The notes under the pieces are model-generated. The model did not search any database. It was not told the origin of the DNA and saw only the letters and a program-made list of their open reading frames with translations. From contig CAZQJC010000371.1 of assembly GCA_964593795.1 (NCBI GenBank), forward strand, positions 55,769 through 119,768: a DNA stretch of 64,000 nt, in the 5' to 3' direction. Source of the stretch: JAHFDS01 sp964593795 (GTDB taxonomy: Bacteria > Myxococcota_A > Polyangia > JAHFDS01). Shown piece by piece: positions 53,465 through 62,302 of this stretch. Every line of letters begins with the position of its first letter. The first letter of the stretch is position 1. Made by a program: the position numbers and the translations under genes.

Positions 53465-55840
53465 TTAGGCCGCGTAAAGGATGGTCTGCAACTCATGAAT
53501 CGCCTCGCGGAGCTTCTCCGCGCCGCCGAAATACTTGGCGATCTCGATGACGTTGCCGTGGTCGGAGATCGGCGGCACCTGCAGCACGTCGGGTAGGACG
53601 AACTGCGCGGTGCCGTGCTCCGCGTACTTCTCGAGCAGCTCCTCGAGGATCTGCCGCGCGAGCCCCGAGTGCTTCTCGAGGAACTCGCGCCGCTCCTTGC
53701 GGACACGGTCGGCGCGTTCGCGGCGCGTCTTCAGCGGCGCGCTGTACGCGACGTGGCACAGCAGGTCGAAGGGGTCAGCGTCGGGCTGCGACGTGACTTT
53801 GGTCAACTCGTCGAAGTCGATGCCGCGCTCGGCGAGGCGCTCGATGATGTCGGCGCGCTTCTCCGGGTCGGCCCACGCCTCGCGCAGTTCGGCCGCGGTC
53901 GGGAAGAGGGTGCGAACGCGCTCGGCCGTGTAGTCCGCGAACTGCACGACGCGGAGCTGCTTGCCCTCGGGATCGAGCTCGTAGACGAGGTGCGCCGCGA
54001 CCTGCACCTGGCCGCCGTCGAAGTAGTACTTCCTGGGCTCGCCGTCGTCCTCCTCGCCATCGCCCGTCAGACCGCCGTAGGGCGGGCCCGGCGGCTCCGA
54101 GACGTGCATCGGCTCGGGCTCCTCGACCTTGTACGTCTGCGGCTTCTGCTTGCCCTCCTCGTCGATCTGCTCCTCGCTCACGCGAGCGGGCTCGCCGTCG
54201 AAGTCAGGGTCGGCGAAGAGCGTCGTGGCGGAGCCGGTGTAGTCGAGGATGTTAAAGAACAGCTTGCCGTAGTCGTCGCGAACGCGGGTGCCTCGACCGA
54301 TGATCTGCTTGAACTCGCTCATCGAGCCGACGACCCGCACGAGCACGACGTTCTTCACGGTGGGCGCATCAACGCCGGTCGTGAGGAGCTGCGACGTCGT
54401 AAGAATGACCGGCGTCTGCTTCTCCAGCTCCTGGAAGCGGCTCAGGTGCCCGCGTCCGACGTCGCCTTCGTCAGCGGTCACCCTGCAGACGTAGTCCGGA
54501 TGCTTCTGCACGAGGTCGGCGTTCAGGTTCGACAGCGCGCGGCGCATCTCGTCGGCGTGCTCCTGGTCGACGCAGAAGACGATGGTCTTGCCGTAACGGT
54601 CGGTGTTCTTGAGGAAGTCGGTGAGGTGCGCGGCGATGGCGTTCGTGCGCGCGCGCAGCGCGACGACGCGCTCGAAGTCCTTGGTCGTGTACTCGCGGTC
54701 CGGGATCTCGCGTCCCGTGCGGTCTGTCTCGCCAGCGTTCGGTCGCCAGCCCGCCGCGTCGAACGTCGTGATGACCCGGTGAACGCGGTAGGGCGCGAGG
54801 AAGCCGTCCTCGATGCCTTGCTTGAGGCTGTACTGAAAGATGGGCGCGCCGAAGTACGAGTACGTGTCGCGGTTGTCCTCGCGCAGCGGCGTCGCCGTCA
54901 TGCCGATCTGGTACGCGGGCTCGAAGTACTCGAGGATCTCGCGCCAGCTACTCTCGTCGCGCGCGCTGCCGCGATGGCACTCGTCGATGATGATGAGGTC
55001 GAAGAAGTCCTTGGAGTACTCCTTGAAGAGCGCCGGGCGCCCCTCGCCACCGGCCAGCGCTTGGTAGATCGAGAAGTACATCTCGCGGCTCTTCACCGCG
55101 TTACCGCCTTCGATCTTCGCGCGGGCGTCACCGAAGGGCGCGAACATCTTGGCGTAGGGATCGTCGACGAGGATGTTGCGGTCGGCGAGGAAGAGGATGC
55201 GCGGCTTGCGGTGGTCGCCCGTGCGGTTCCAGCGCGCCGACCAGAGCTTCCAGCAGATCTGGAAGGCCACGAAGGTCTTGCCAGTGCCGGTCGCCATCGT
55301 GAGCAGGACACGCTTCTGCCCCTGCACGACGGCCTGCACCGCCCGGTTGATGGCGATCTCCTGGTAATAGCGGGGCGTCTTCCCGATGACGCTGTAGCCC
55401 GGCGTGAGAAGCCGCTCGGCGGCTTCCTCGGTGAGCTGCTCGCCACCGCGTAAACGAGCCCAGAGGTCGGCGGGCGTCGGAAACTCGGTGAGCTCGCGCT
55501 CGAGCCCCGTGAGGAAGTCGAACTCGACGATGCCGTGACCGTTCGTGGCGTAGGCGAACTTGAACCCGAGGACGGTCGCGTAGTCCTTCGCCTGCTGAAG
55601 CCCGTCGCTCGGCGACTTGTACGCGGCCTTCGCCTCGACGACGGCGATCGGAAAGTCGCGCGTGTATCGCAGCAGGTAGTCGGCGCGCTTCTGCGCCTGC
55701 CGCCGGGCCCTGTTGCCGAAGACAACGATGCGCCCATCGGTGAAGGATTTCTGCTCCGTGAGCGAGTGCGGATCATTCTCCCAGCCCGCCGCCTGGAGCT
55801 TCGGGACAACGTACTTCCTACAGGTGTCGGCTTCGTTCAT
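53465..55840 (-). CDS. hsdR: Type I restriction endonuclease subunit (HsdR), system 2
   Basis: A 791-residue motor/nuclease subunit. Nuclease motif: KRADYLLRYT (D54) and AVVEAKAAY (E69, K71). Helicase: Walker A MATGTGKT (182-189), DECH box IIIDECHRGS (D286-H289), MTATPLRED, and VVGSMSEFKQIIGRGTRVRD (motif VI). The C-terminus is a long helical region including an acidic, Pro-rich insert (VEEPEPMHVSEPPGPPYGG). ATG 55840 overlaps the stop of the small HTH gene (ATGA); the longer upstream open frame lies antisense to the next operon's leader and is not used. Confidence 0.9.
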   Translation of the reverse strand: MNEADTCRKYVVPKLQAAGWENDPHSLTEQKSFTDGRIVVFGNRARRQAQKRADYLLRYTRDFPIAVVEAKAAYKSPSDGLQQAKDYATVLGFKFAYATNGHGIVEFDFLTGLERELTEFPTPADLWARLRGGEQLTEEAAERLLTPGYSVIGKTPRYYQEIAINRAVQAVVQGQKRVLLTMATGTGKTFVAFQICWKLWSARWNRTGDHRKPRILFLADRNILVDDPYAKMFAPFGDARAKIEGGNAVKSREMYFSIYQALAGGEGRPALFKEYSKDFFDLIIIDECHRGSARDESSWREILEYFEPAYQIGMTATPLREDNRDTYSYFGAPIFQYSLKQGIEDGFLAPYRVHRVITTFDAAGWRPNAGETDRTGREIPDREYTTKDFERVVALRARTNAIAAHLTDFLKNTDRYGKTIVFCVDQEHADEMRRALSNLNADLVQKHPDYVCRVTADEGDVGRGHLSRFQELEKQTPVILTTSQLLTTGVDAPTVKNVVLVRVVGSMSEFKQIIGRGTRVRDDYGKLFFNILDYTGSATTLFADPDFDGEPARVSEEQIDEEGKQKPQTYKVEEPEPMHVSEPPGPPYGGLTGDGEEDDGEPRKYYFDGGQVQVAAHLVYELDPEGKQLRVVQFADYTAERVRTLFPTAAELREAWADPEKRADIIERLAERGIDFDELTKVTSQPDADPFDLLCHVAYSAPLKTRRERADRVRKERREFLEKHSGLARQILEELLEKYAEHGTAQFVLPDVLQVPPISDHGNVIEIAKYFGGAEKLREAIHELQTILYAA

Positions 55841-56076
55841 CGACGCGTGCCTCCCTTCCGCGTCGACGCCTTGGGCTTCGCCTCTGGCTGCTCGGGAGCG
55901 CCCGGGCCCTTCACCTGCGCCGCCATCCACGAGTCGAGGTCCTGGCGACGGAAGCGCCACTGCCCGCGCACCTTGAAGCAAGGCAGCTCGGACTTCTGCG
56001 CCATCGTGTAGACCGTCTTCTCGGCCACCTTCAGGAGGAGGGCGACCTCGGCGACGGTCAGAATCTCGTCGGCCAT
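55837..56076 (-). CDS. Small excisionase-like HTH protein before HsdR
   Basis: A 79-residue MerR/excisionase-type DNA-binding protein: MADEILTVAEVALLLKVAEK, TVYTMAQKSELPCFKVRGQW, RFRRQDLDSWM, then a basic tail. Such genes often lead type I RM operons of this subtype and may control expression of the restriction subunits. ATG 56076 has AAGGAG at SD distance. Its promoter region is shared with the divergent five-gene operon, so it could regulate both. Confidence 0.75.
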   Translation of the reverse strand: MADEILTVAEVALLLKVAEKTVYTMAQKSELPCFKVRGQWRFRRQDLDSWMAAQVKGPGAPEQPEAKPKASTRKGGTRR

Positions 56077-56302
56077 GACGACCGGCTCCTTCGGCAAGGC
56101 GTGGTAACGCATTCCAACCGTTGCCAGTGTATGGTACAAGCGGCACGCGCCACAAGAGCGGCCGCACGGTGCGGCACCGAGAAGGGCGAAGGACCAACCG
56201 TGCACGCGACCCCGAAGGCCAGCTTCCAGCCTCATTGCCGACCGCTCCGGCAGTGCGTCCGCGGGCTCGTCGTCGGTCGCGCGCTTCTGGTTGGGGGCGC
56301 CC
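56077..56302. promoter_or_regulatory. Divergent promoter region between RM2 and the five-gene operon
   Basis: 226 bases. It contains an imperfect inverted repeat GGTAACG-n8-CGTTGCC around 56103-56125, a candidate operator for the adjacent HTH protein. A weak minus-strand promoter (TTGTAC, 17 bases, TGGAAT) reads toward RM2. No convincing promoter was found for the plus-strand operon. Confidence 0.35.
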
Positions 56303-58165
56303 ATGGGTAAGGCGTTCGCGAGCGAGCTGGCCGCCATCGATGAAACGCTCGCCTGGGCGCTGGTCTGTGACGTGACGGTCCTCGAGAACTTCGTCGCCGA
56401 CGTCGCCGATCGGCCCCTCGTCGCGCTCGGGTCCGGCGGCTCGTCGACGGCGTGTCACCTCGCAGCGCTCCTACACCGCACACGTCATCAGCGTCCCGCA
56501 CACTTCACGACGCCGCTCGACGTGTTGTCGATCCCCGCAGGGCTACACCGTGCCGGCGTTTTTCTGGCCTCGGCCTCGGGCAAGAACAAGGACGTCCTGG
56601 CTGCTCTCGACGCGTGCATCGCCGACGAAGCCCCGGCCGTTGCGGCGATCACTCTGCGCGCGGAGAACCCTCTGAAAGCCGCTGCGTCGTCCTTCGCGAG
56701 GGCTCACGTCTTCGCCGCCGACGCGCCCACGGGGAAGGACGGCTTCCTCGCTACAAACAGTCTCGTCGCCACCTGCACGCTCGCTACGCGCGCCTACGGT
56801 TTCGATGTCGCGCGACCGAAAGCACGGCGCAAGCCGGTGGAGGGATCGGTCTTCGGGAACCGGCACATGGTGCAGGTCCTCCACGGTGGTTGGGGCTCAC
56901 CGGTTGCTACCGACCTCGAGTCGAAGCTGAACGAGTCCGCGCTCGCCGCTGCGCAGGTCGCGGACTACCGAAACTTCGGGCACGGGAGACACCTGTGGCT
57001 CGCGAAGCGTGCCGCCGAGACGGTGGTCGTCGCGCTCGTAACGCCTGGTACCGCCGCGATCGCCGAGTCGACGCTGAAGCTTTTTCCGAAGAGCATCCCG
57101 GTCGTCCGGCTGGAGACGACGCTCGACGGGCCGTCGGGGACGATCGACCTCCTCCTTCAAGCGTTCCACCTCGTCGACCGCGTCGGAGAGGCGCGGGGCC
57201 AGGATCCCGGGCGTCCGCACGTACCCGAGTTCGGTCGGAAGCTGTACCGGCTCACGCCGCCGCGCGTTCGGCCGACCATCGACGCGCCGATCCAGCGCAA
57301 GCTCTGGGCGTCGCCCGAGGGCGCCGTGGACGGCAAGGCGTTCCAGCAAGGCCTCAGGCAGTTCCTGGCCCGCGCTAGCACGACCAAGGTCGGCGCCGTG
57401 GCCCTCGACTACGACGGCACGCTCTGCACCAAGGACGATCGCTTCGAAGGCCTTCGTGAGGACGTCGTGACCGAGTGCTCGCGGCTGCTCAAGGCGGGCA
57501 TCCACCTCGGGATCGCTACTGGTCGAGGGAAGTCGGTCCGCGAAGAACTCCAGAAGGCGCTCGACAGGAAGCTCTGGGCTCGCGTCCACATCGGCTACTA
57601 CAACGGGACGGACATCGGTGCCCTCAGCGACGACAGCTTGCCGAAGAGGGATGAGCCGAACGACGCGGTGTTGAAGCGTGCGCAGGTGCTCCTGTCGACC
57701 GATGCTTGGCTCACCGCCATGGCCAAGGTCGATCCTCGCCCCCACCAGATCACCGTCGAGCCCAAGGGCGCGACGAGGACCGACGCGCTCGCTGCCCACG
57801 TGATGGCGCGCCTCGCGCCGCTCGACGGCGAATGCGTGCGCATCGTCGTTTCCTCGCACTCGCTCGACGTGTTGGGCCCGACGCGCGGTAAGGGCTCACT
57901 GGTGTCCTGGCTGCGCAAGCAGATCGGCCACGGCCGCGACGTGCTCTGCATTGGCGATCGAGGAGCGTGGCCGGGGAACGACTACGCTCTCCTCGCCGAG
58001 CCGATGTCTCTGAGCGTCGATGAGGTCTCGAGCCTGAACGACGTGTGCTGGAACCTGGCGCCTCGCGGTGTCTCGGGACCCGACGCCACGCTGCTCTACC
58101 TCCGCGCCATCAAGGCACGCGGAGGTGTTGGAACATTCTCTTGGAAGGAGGGTGCGACGCGATGA
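56303..58165 (+). CDS. SIS-domain/HAD-phosphatase fusion, five-gene system
   Basis: A 620-residue two-domain protein. Residues about 1-330 form a SIS sugar-isomerase-like domain: PLVALGSGGSSTACHLAALL (phosphosugar loop, about 38-57), FLASASGKNKDVLAAL (SASGKN as second phosphosugar loop) and a later Lys/Glu-rich helix region. Residues about 360-600 form a HAD phosphatase: ALDYDGTL with nucleophile D369 and D371, IATGRGKSVREEL, and DVLCIGDRGAWPGNDYALL with the final GD...ND motif. It could isomerise and dephosphorylate a phosphosugar, or sense one. ATG 56303 follows a G-rich SD-like run. Its stop overlaps the phosphoribosyltransferase ATG. First gene of the operon. Confidence 0.7.
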   Translation: MGKAFASELAAIDETLAWALVCDVTVLENFVADVADRPLVALGSGGSSTACHLAALLHRTRHQRPAHFTTPLDVLSIPAGLHRAGVFLASASGKNKDVLAALDACIADEAPAVAAITLRAENPLKAAASSFARAHVFAADAPTGKDGFLATNSLVATCTLATRAYGFDVARPKARRKPVEGSVFGNRHMVQVLHGGWGSPVATDLESKLNESALAAAQVADYRNFGHGRHLWLAKRAAETVVVALVTPGTAAIAESTLKLFPKSIPVVRLETTLDGPSGTIDLLLQAFHLVDRVGEARGQDPGRPHVPEFGRKLYRLTPPRVRPTIDAPIQRKLWASPEGAVDGKAFQQGLRQFLARASTTKVGAVALDYDGTLCTKDDRFEGLREDVVTECSRLLKAGIHLGIATGRGKSVREELQKALDRKLWARVHIGYYNGTDIGALSDDSLPKRDEPNDAVLKRAQVLLSTDAWLTAMAKVDPRPHQITVEPKGATRTDALAAHVMARLAPLDGECVRIVVSSHSLDVLGPTRGKGSLVSWLRKQIGHGRDVLCIGDRGAWPGNDYALLAEPMSLSVDEVSSLNDVCWNLAPRGVSGPDATLLYLRAIKARGGVGTFSWKEGATR

Positions 58166-59250
58166 GAGACGCACTCGCCGAACGCTTGCTCGCCAACGTC
58201 ATGAATTGGGCCCCTGAGGACGTTGCCCGCGAGCGGCCCATTCTCCAGGCCCTCGCTGCCTTCAAGTACGACGAGTACCAGCAGTTCAGCCCGGGCATGC
58301 GCTTCGTGGAGAGCCTCGCTCTTTGGCTCGAGCAGTTCGCGTCGATGGACGAGCGCAAGGCCGCATATGCCTTCGTCCTGAGTCGCCTTGTCTTCTTGTC
58401 ACAAGCGGAGATGGCGCACTTCGCGGCCATCGCCTACCCGGATGTGATTCGGCCGTTGTTCATCGAGCAAGCCGCGAAAGACGCCAATCTGCCTCCCTTC
58501 CGATTGGGCCAGGTGCTCGCGGCCGACACCTTCAAGCAGCTCCAGGGGGCGAGCCTATTCTTCGGACTGAGCGATGGCGCGCGAATCGATCGCTTTCGGC
58601 GCAGCAACAAGGAGCTGAGCCACGAGCAGATCTTCACGGGCTACGAGCTCTCCGACGAGAAGGTCGGCGAGATCCGAAAGTGGCTCGACGAGAAACGTGG
58701 CCACAAGGACGCCGCGCCCGCACTGGTTCTCCTGGACGACTTTTCCGCGAGCGGCACGAGCTGCCTGACCGCCGATGGCGAACGAGCCAAGGGCAAGGTC
58801 TCGAAGTTCGTCGACCGCATTCAGTCGAGCGAAGCATGGAGCGCGGTCGTCTCGTTACCGAAGACACGGCTCGTCATCGTCCTCTACGTCGCCACGGAGC
58901 ATGCTCTCGCCAACATCCAGGCGGGTGCGGAGGCGCTGAGGAAGACCTACGGCATCGAGACCACCGTGCTGGCCGTGCAGCGCATCGCGCACGACGTCTC
59001 GCTCAAGGCGTCTGACACCGACCCGATGATCGCGGTGATCAAGAACGAGAAGTACTACGACGCCTCCGTCGAAGACGAGCACACCAAGAAGGGCAACTCT
59101 GACCTGAAGTTCGGCTTCGCCGCCGGAGGCCTGCCGCTCGTCCTTCACCACAATACGCCCAACAACTCGATCTTCCTCCTGTGGGTCGAGGGCAGCGACA
59201 CCGTGCGACCGTTGTTCCCCCGAGTCAGTCGCCATCGGAGGGAGGCATGA
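58162..59250 (+). CDS. Phosphoribosyltransferase-like protein (PRTase-CE type)
   Basis: A 362-residue protein. The PRPP-binding motif is visible as LVLLDDFSASGTSC (188-201), with D192/D193 and the GT turn, preceded by a helical N-terminal half (RFVESLALWLEQFASMDERK, FVLSRLVFLSQAEMAHFAAI). FKQLQGASLFFGLSDGARID, FRRSNKELSHEQIFTGYELS and LVLHHNTPNNSIFLLW resemble the PRTase family found in conflict systems beside ORC/CDC6-like ATPases. It would make or break a phosphoribosyl bond on a base, nucleotide or other target. GGAGG lies before ATG 58162; the gene overlaps both neighbours by four bases. Confidence 0.6.
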   Translation: MRDALAERLLANVMNWAPEDVARERPILQALAAFKYDEYQQFSPGMRFVESLALWLEQFASMDERKAAYAFVLSRLVFLSQAEMAHFAAIAYPDVIRPLFIEQAAKDANLPPFRLGQVLAADTFKQLQGASLFFGLSDGARIDRFRRSNKELSHEQIFTGYELSDEKVGEIRKWLDEKRGHKDAAPALVLLDDFSASGTSCLTADGERAKGKVSKFVDRIQSSEAWSAVVSLPKTRLVIVLYVATEHALANIQAGAEALRKTYGIETTVLAVQRIAHDVSLKASDTDPMIAVIKNEKYYDASVEDEHTKKGNSDLKFGFAAGGLPLVLHHNTPNNSIFLLWVEGSDTVRPLFPRVSRHRREA

Positions 59251-61169
59251 AGGACGTCCGCAATCCCTTCCGACTGCAGACCGCCGAGAGCATCGACTCC
59301 GACGCGGACTTTCTACGCCTGTTCGGTCACGGCGTGCTTGACCTTCTTCCCGACGATGCGCTGACGGGTCGCCCCCTGTTCATTCGCAGCGCGCCTGGTG
59401 GTGGCAAGACCTCCTTGCTGAAGCTGTTTACGCCATCGGTGCTGCAGCACCTCGTGGCGATGAAGACCAACGAGGCGACCAAGGACCTCTTCAGCAAGCT
59501 CAAGGGGCTTGGAGCGGTCTCGGATCACGGCGCGAATGTCCTGTCCGTGATGCTCCCCTGCGCCCGAACGTTTCCAGCGCTTGCCGACGTCGGACTGAAC
59601 GCTACTCGGGCAAAGCGTCTGCTTTTGGCCCTGATCGACGCACGGATCATCCTGGGGGCTCTTCGCGCGATTCTTGTCGTTCGAGGGCTTCGCTTCCCCG
59701 ATGACCTCGGTCGCCTCAGCGTCGTTGCCCCGCCTGAAGATATCGTCCCTGGGCTGTCCTTCCCCGCCGACGGTGTCGCCGTCCAGCGGTGGGCAGAGTC
59801 GGTCGAGCAGCGCGTTGCGGATCTCATCGACACTCTGCTGACCACCGACGGCTCCGGCCCCTCTGGACACGATGTGCTTCTCTCCTTGCGCTTACTCGAC
59901 GCCAACTGCATTCGCCTCGACGGGAAGCCCTTCGAAACGCGCTGGCTCATTACGTTCGACGACATGCAGAAGCTTGCGCCCTCCCAGCGTTCGGCCCTTC
60001 TCGAAGTGGTCGTCGACCAGCGGGCGCACTCGACCGTCTGGCTGGCCGAACGCTTCGAGGCGCTGGCCAACGAGGAGTTGCTCGCAAATGGGGCGCTGAG
60101 CGGGCGCGACCACCTCGTGATCGCGTTGGAGCGCGAGTGGAGGAAAGGCCGGTTCGAGCAGGCCGTGAAGCTCATCGCTGAACGCCGTGCTCGAATGGCA
60201 GCTGATTCGGCCGGCCCGAACGCGCCCGACGCATTTGCCCCCACGATCGAAGCGGACCTCGATTCCCCGTCCTGGCACGACAAGACTCAGGCTGCTCTCG
60301 ACACCGTCCGAAAGCGTGTCGAGGCGTTCGCTGCCAGCAAGTCTCACTACGCCCAATGGGTGAAGTCTCGGACGAACATCGAGGGCAGCCTTCGCCATCA
60401 ACTCATCAAGTGGCGGACGCTCGAAATCCTCATCGCACGACACGCGGGCAAGACTCAGCAGAGTCTGTTTCCCGAACCGCTCCCCGCGAAGGATCTCGAC
60501 GAGAAGGAAGCGGCGAGCGCACGCGCTGCCGCGGAGCTCTTCCTGAGCAAGGAGTTCGGCTTCCCTTACTACTTCGGCCTCAGTCAGCTCGCGAGTCTCG
60601 GTTCGTTCAATGTCGAGCAGTTCATCAGATTGGCTGGGGACCTGTTTGAGGAATCCCTTGCTGCTGCGGTGATGCGACGTCCCACCGGACTCTCTCCGCA
60701 GCGCCAAGAGCGCATCATCAAGGATGCCTTCGACGAGCGCATGAAGGACCTGCCGCGCCGTGCCCGCAATGGCCGGGCAGCCCTCACTTTCCTCGACGCC
60801 ATCGGCCAGTTCTGCCGGGACGAGACATACCAGCCGAACGCACCGTACGCGCCGGGCGTGACGGGGTTCGCGTTGTCGATGGCGGACTGCACTTCTCTCT
60901 ACGATCCCAGCACTCGGAAGACCCGTCCCGATGTCGCTGCATTTGCCGACGTCCTCACGACAGCGCTGCAGTACAACCTCCTTCTCCCCGACGTAGATCG
61001 CCCACGACCTTCGGGGCGCGTGGTCGTGCTGTACCTGAATCGGCTCGTGTGCGCGAAATACGATCTGCCGCTGCACTACGGAGGTTTTCGGGAAAAGCGG
61101 CTTCAGGACGTCATGCCGTGGCCGACGCACGGATTTCGCCCATCGCGACAGGAGAAGCTCTCGATATGA
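59247..61169 (+). CDS. ORC/CDC6-like P-loop ATPase
   Basis: A 640-residue AAA/STAND-like ATPase. Walker A SAPGGGKT (48-55) follows a short N-terminus (NPFRLQTAESIDSDADFLRL). Walker B is WLITFDDMQKLAP (about 231-243), with the following EVVVDQRAHSTVWLAERFEAL in the sensor position. The remainder is helical, with no obvious effector or repeat domain (RRARNGRAALTFLDAIGQF; the C-terminus ends PSRQEKLSI). Such ATPases usually act as the switch or sensor in conflict systems. A strong GGAGGGAGG SD precedes ATG 59247. It overlaps both neighbours. Confidence 0.6.
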   Translation: MKDVRNPFRLQTAESIDSDADFLRLFGHGVLDLLPDDALTGRPLFIRSAPGGGKTSLLKLFTPSVLQHLVAMKTNEATKDLFSKLKGLGAVSDHGANVLSVMLPCARTFPALADVGLNATRAKRLLLALIDARIILGALRAILVVRGLRFPDDLGRLSVVAPPEDIVPGLSFPADGVAVQRWAESVEQRVADLIDTLLTTDGSGPSGHDVLLSLRLLDANCIRLDGKPFETRWLITFDDMQKLAPSQRSALLEVVVDQRAHSTVWLAERFEALANEELLANGALSGRDHLVIALEREWRKGRFEQAVKLIAERRARMAADSAGPNAPDAFAPTIEADLDSPSWHDKTQAALDTVRKRVEAFAASKSHYAQWVKSRTNIEGSLRHQLIKWRTLEILIARHAGKTQQSLFPEPLPAKDLDEKEAASARAAAELFLSKEFGFPYYFGLSQLASLGSFNVEQFIRLAGDLFEESLAAAVMRRPTGLSPQRQERIIKDAFDERMKDLPRRARNGRAALTFLDAIGQFCRDETYQPNAPYAPGVTGFALSMADCTSLYDPSTRKTRPDVAAFADVLTTALQYNLLLPDVDRPRPSGRVVVLYLNRLVCAKYDLPLHYGGFREKRLQDVMPWPTHGFRPSRQEKLSI

Positions 61170-62302
61170 CCACCGACAGCCTCCGCTGGCGTGACTACTT
61201 CCTTCGCGAGGGAGAGCAGTTCGACGAGTTCTGGAAGCCGTTCTTGGCTGAGCGGAAGAGGAACGTACTGTTCGTGCTCGGACACGGGTTCGATTCGCGC
61301 ATGTGCGACGGTATCGAGCGCGTGCTTCGCCTCGGTGGCGACGGCGCTCGCGATGTGATTCTCCTCGCCTTCCACGAGGGTGCCGAGTCGGCATCACAAG
61401 CCCGCGTCGAACAGCGCAAGGTGAACGGAGACCGGCTCGCAGAGCTCGTAAAGGGGCGCGGAGAGATCGGGCACCGAGACATCACGATGTTTTCCGAAGA
61501 CGGAAGGCGCATCGGAGCACGTAGCATCGCGAAAGAGTTTGCGTCGTCGGCCGAGTTCCGGTCATACACGGATGTTGTCGTCGACATCAGCGCGTTGCCG
61601 CGTGGGCTCTACATGCCTCTGCTGGCGAAGTTCTTGGCGCTCTTCGACGTGGAGCAGGAGGACGGCGCGAAGCGTAACCTCCACGTGGTCGTGTCCCACT
61701 CTCCGATGACAGACAACGCGATCGTCGATGAAGGATTGGAGGAGAGCGCGAGCTACCTCTTCGGGTTCGCGGCGGCGGCGCTTGAGAGCGAATCCACCAG
61801 TGGCCAGCCGAAGATCTGGATTCCCGTCCTCGGCAAGCGCCAACAAGCACAGTTGGAGCGCATTCACACGCTGGTCACTCCCGACGAGATCTGCCCGCTG
61901 CTCCCGTCGCCCGCGCAAGACCCGCGCGAAGGAGACTCGATCATGATCGAGTACCGCGAACTGCTCTTTGACCAGCTTCGCGTTGAGCCGCGCAACATCA
62001 TCTACGCCGCCGAGTCCAACCCCTTCGAGGTGTACCGACAGCTCATGCGGTCCATCCTCCACTACCAACAGGCGCTGAGCCCGCTCGGGGGCTGCAAGGT
62101 CGCGCTCTCGGCGATGTCATCGAAGCTCGCCTCGATTGGCGTCCTGCTCGCCGCCTACGAACTCGGTAGGCGCGACCCCAAGGTGATCGTGGGCGTTGCC
62201 CACGTCGAGTCACAAGGATACCGCGTCGACGACGCTGCTGGCCCGGCGCCCGCACCGACGCTGTTCACGATGTGGCTCTCTGGAGAATGCTATGCCGCGT
62301 GA
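61166..62302 (+). CDS. Rossmann-like protein of unknown function, five-gene system
   Basis: A 378-residue protein I cannot assign. The N-terminal half looks like a Rossmann fold: NVLFVLGHGFDSRMCDGIER, DVILLAFHEGAESASQARVE, and YTDVVVDISALPRGLYMPLL. The C-terminal half adds NIIYAAESNPFEVYRQLMRS and HYQQALSPLGGCKVALSAMS, compatible with a nucleotide- or sugar-binding domain; WIPVLGKRQQAQLERIHTLV lies between. It overlaps the ATPase gene by four bases and the PfkB gene by 11. Could be a ligand sensor, effector or enzyme of the same pathway. Confidence 0.55.
   Translation: MTTDSLRWRDYFLREGEQFDEFWKPFLAERKRNVLFVLGHGFDSRMCDGIERVLRLGGDGARDVILLAFHEGAESASQARVEQRKVNGDRLAELVKGRGEIGHRDITMFSEDGRRIGARSIAKEFASSAEFRSYTDVVVDISALPRGLYMPLLAKFLALFDVEQEDGAKRNLHVVVSHSPMTDNAIVDEGLEESASYLFGFAAAALESESTSGQPKIWIPVLGKRQQAQLERIHTLVTPDEICPLLPSPAQDPREGDSIMIEYRELLFDQLRVEPRNIIYAAESNPFEVYRQLMRSILHYQQALSPLGGCKVALSAMSSKLASIGVLLAAYELGRRDPKVIVGVAHVESQGYRVDDAAGPAPAPTLFTMWLSGECYAA

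Noticed and set aside
55841..56458. Extension of the system-2 HsdR to 997 residues
   Set aside because: Overlaps the HTH gene and the divergent operon's leader, with no family similarity; MNEADTC at 55840 is coupled to the HTH stop.
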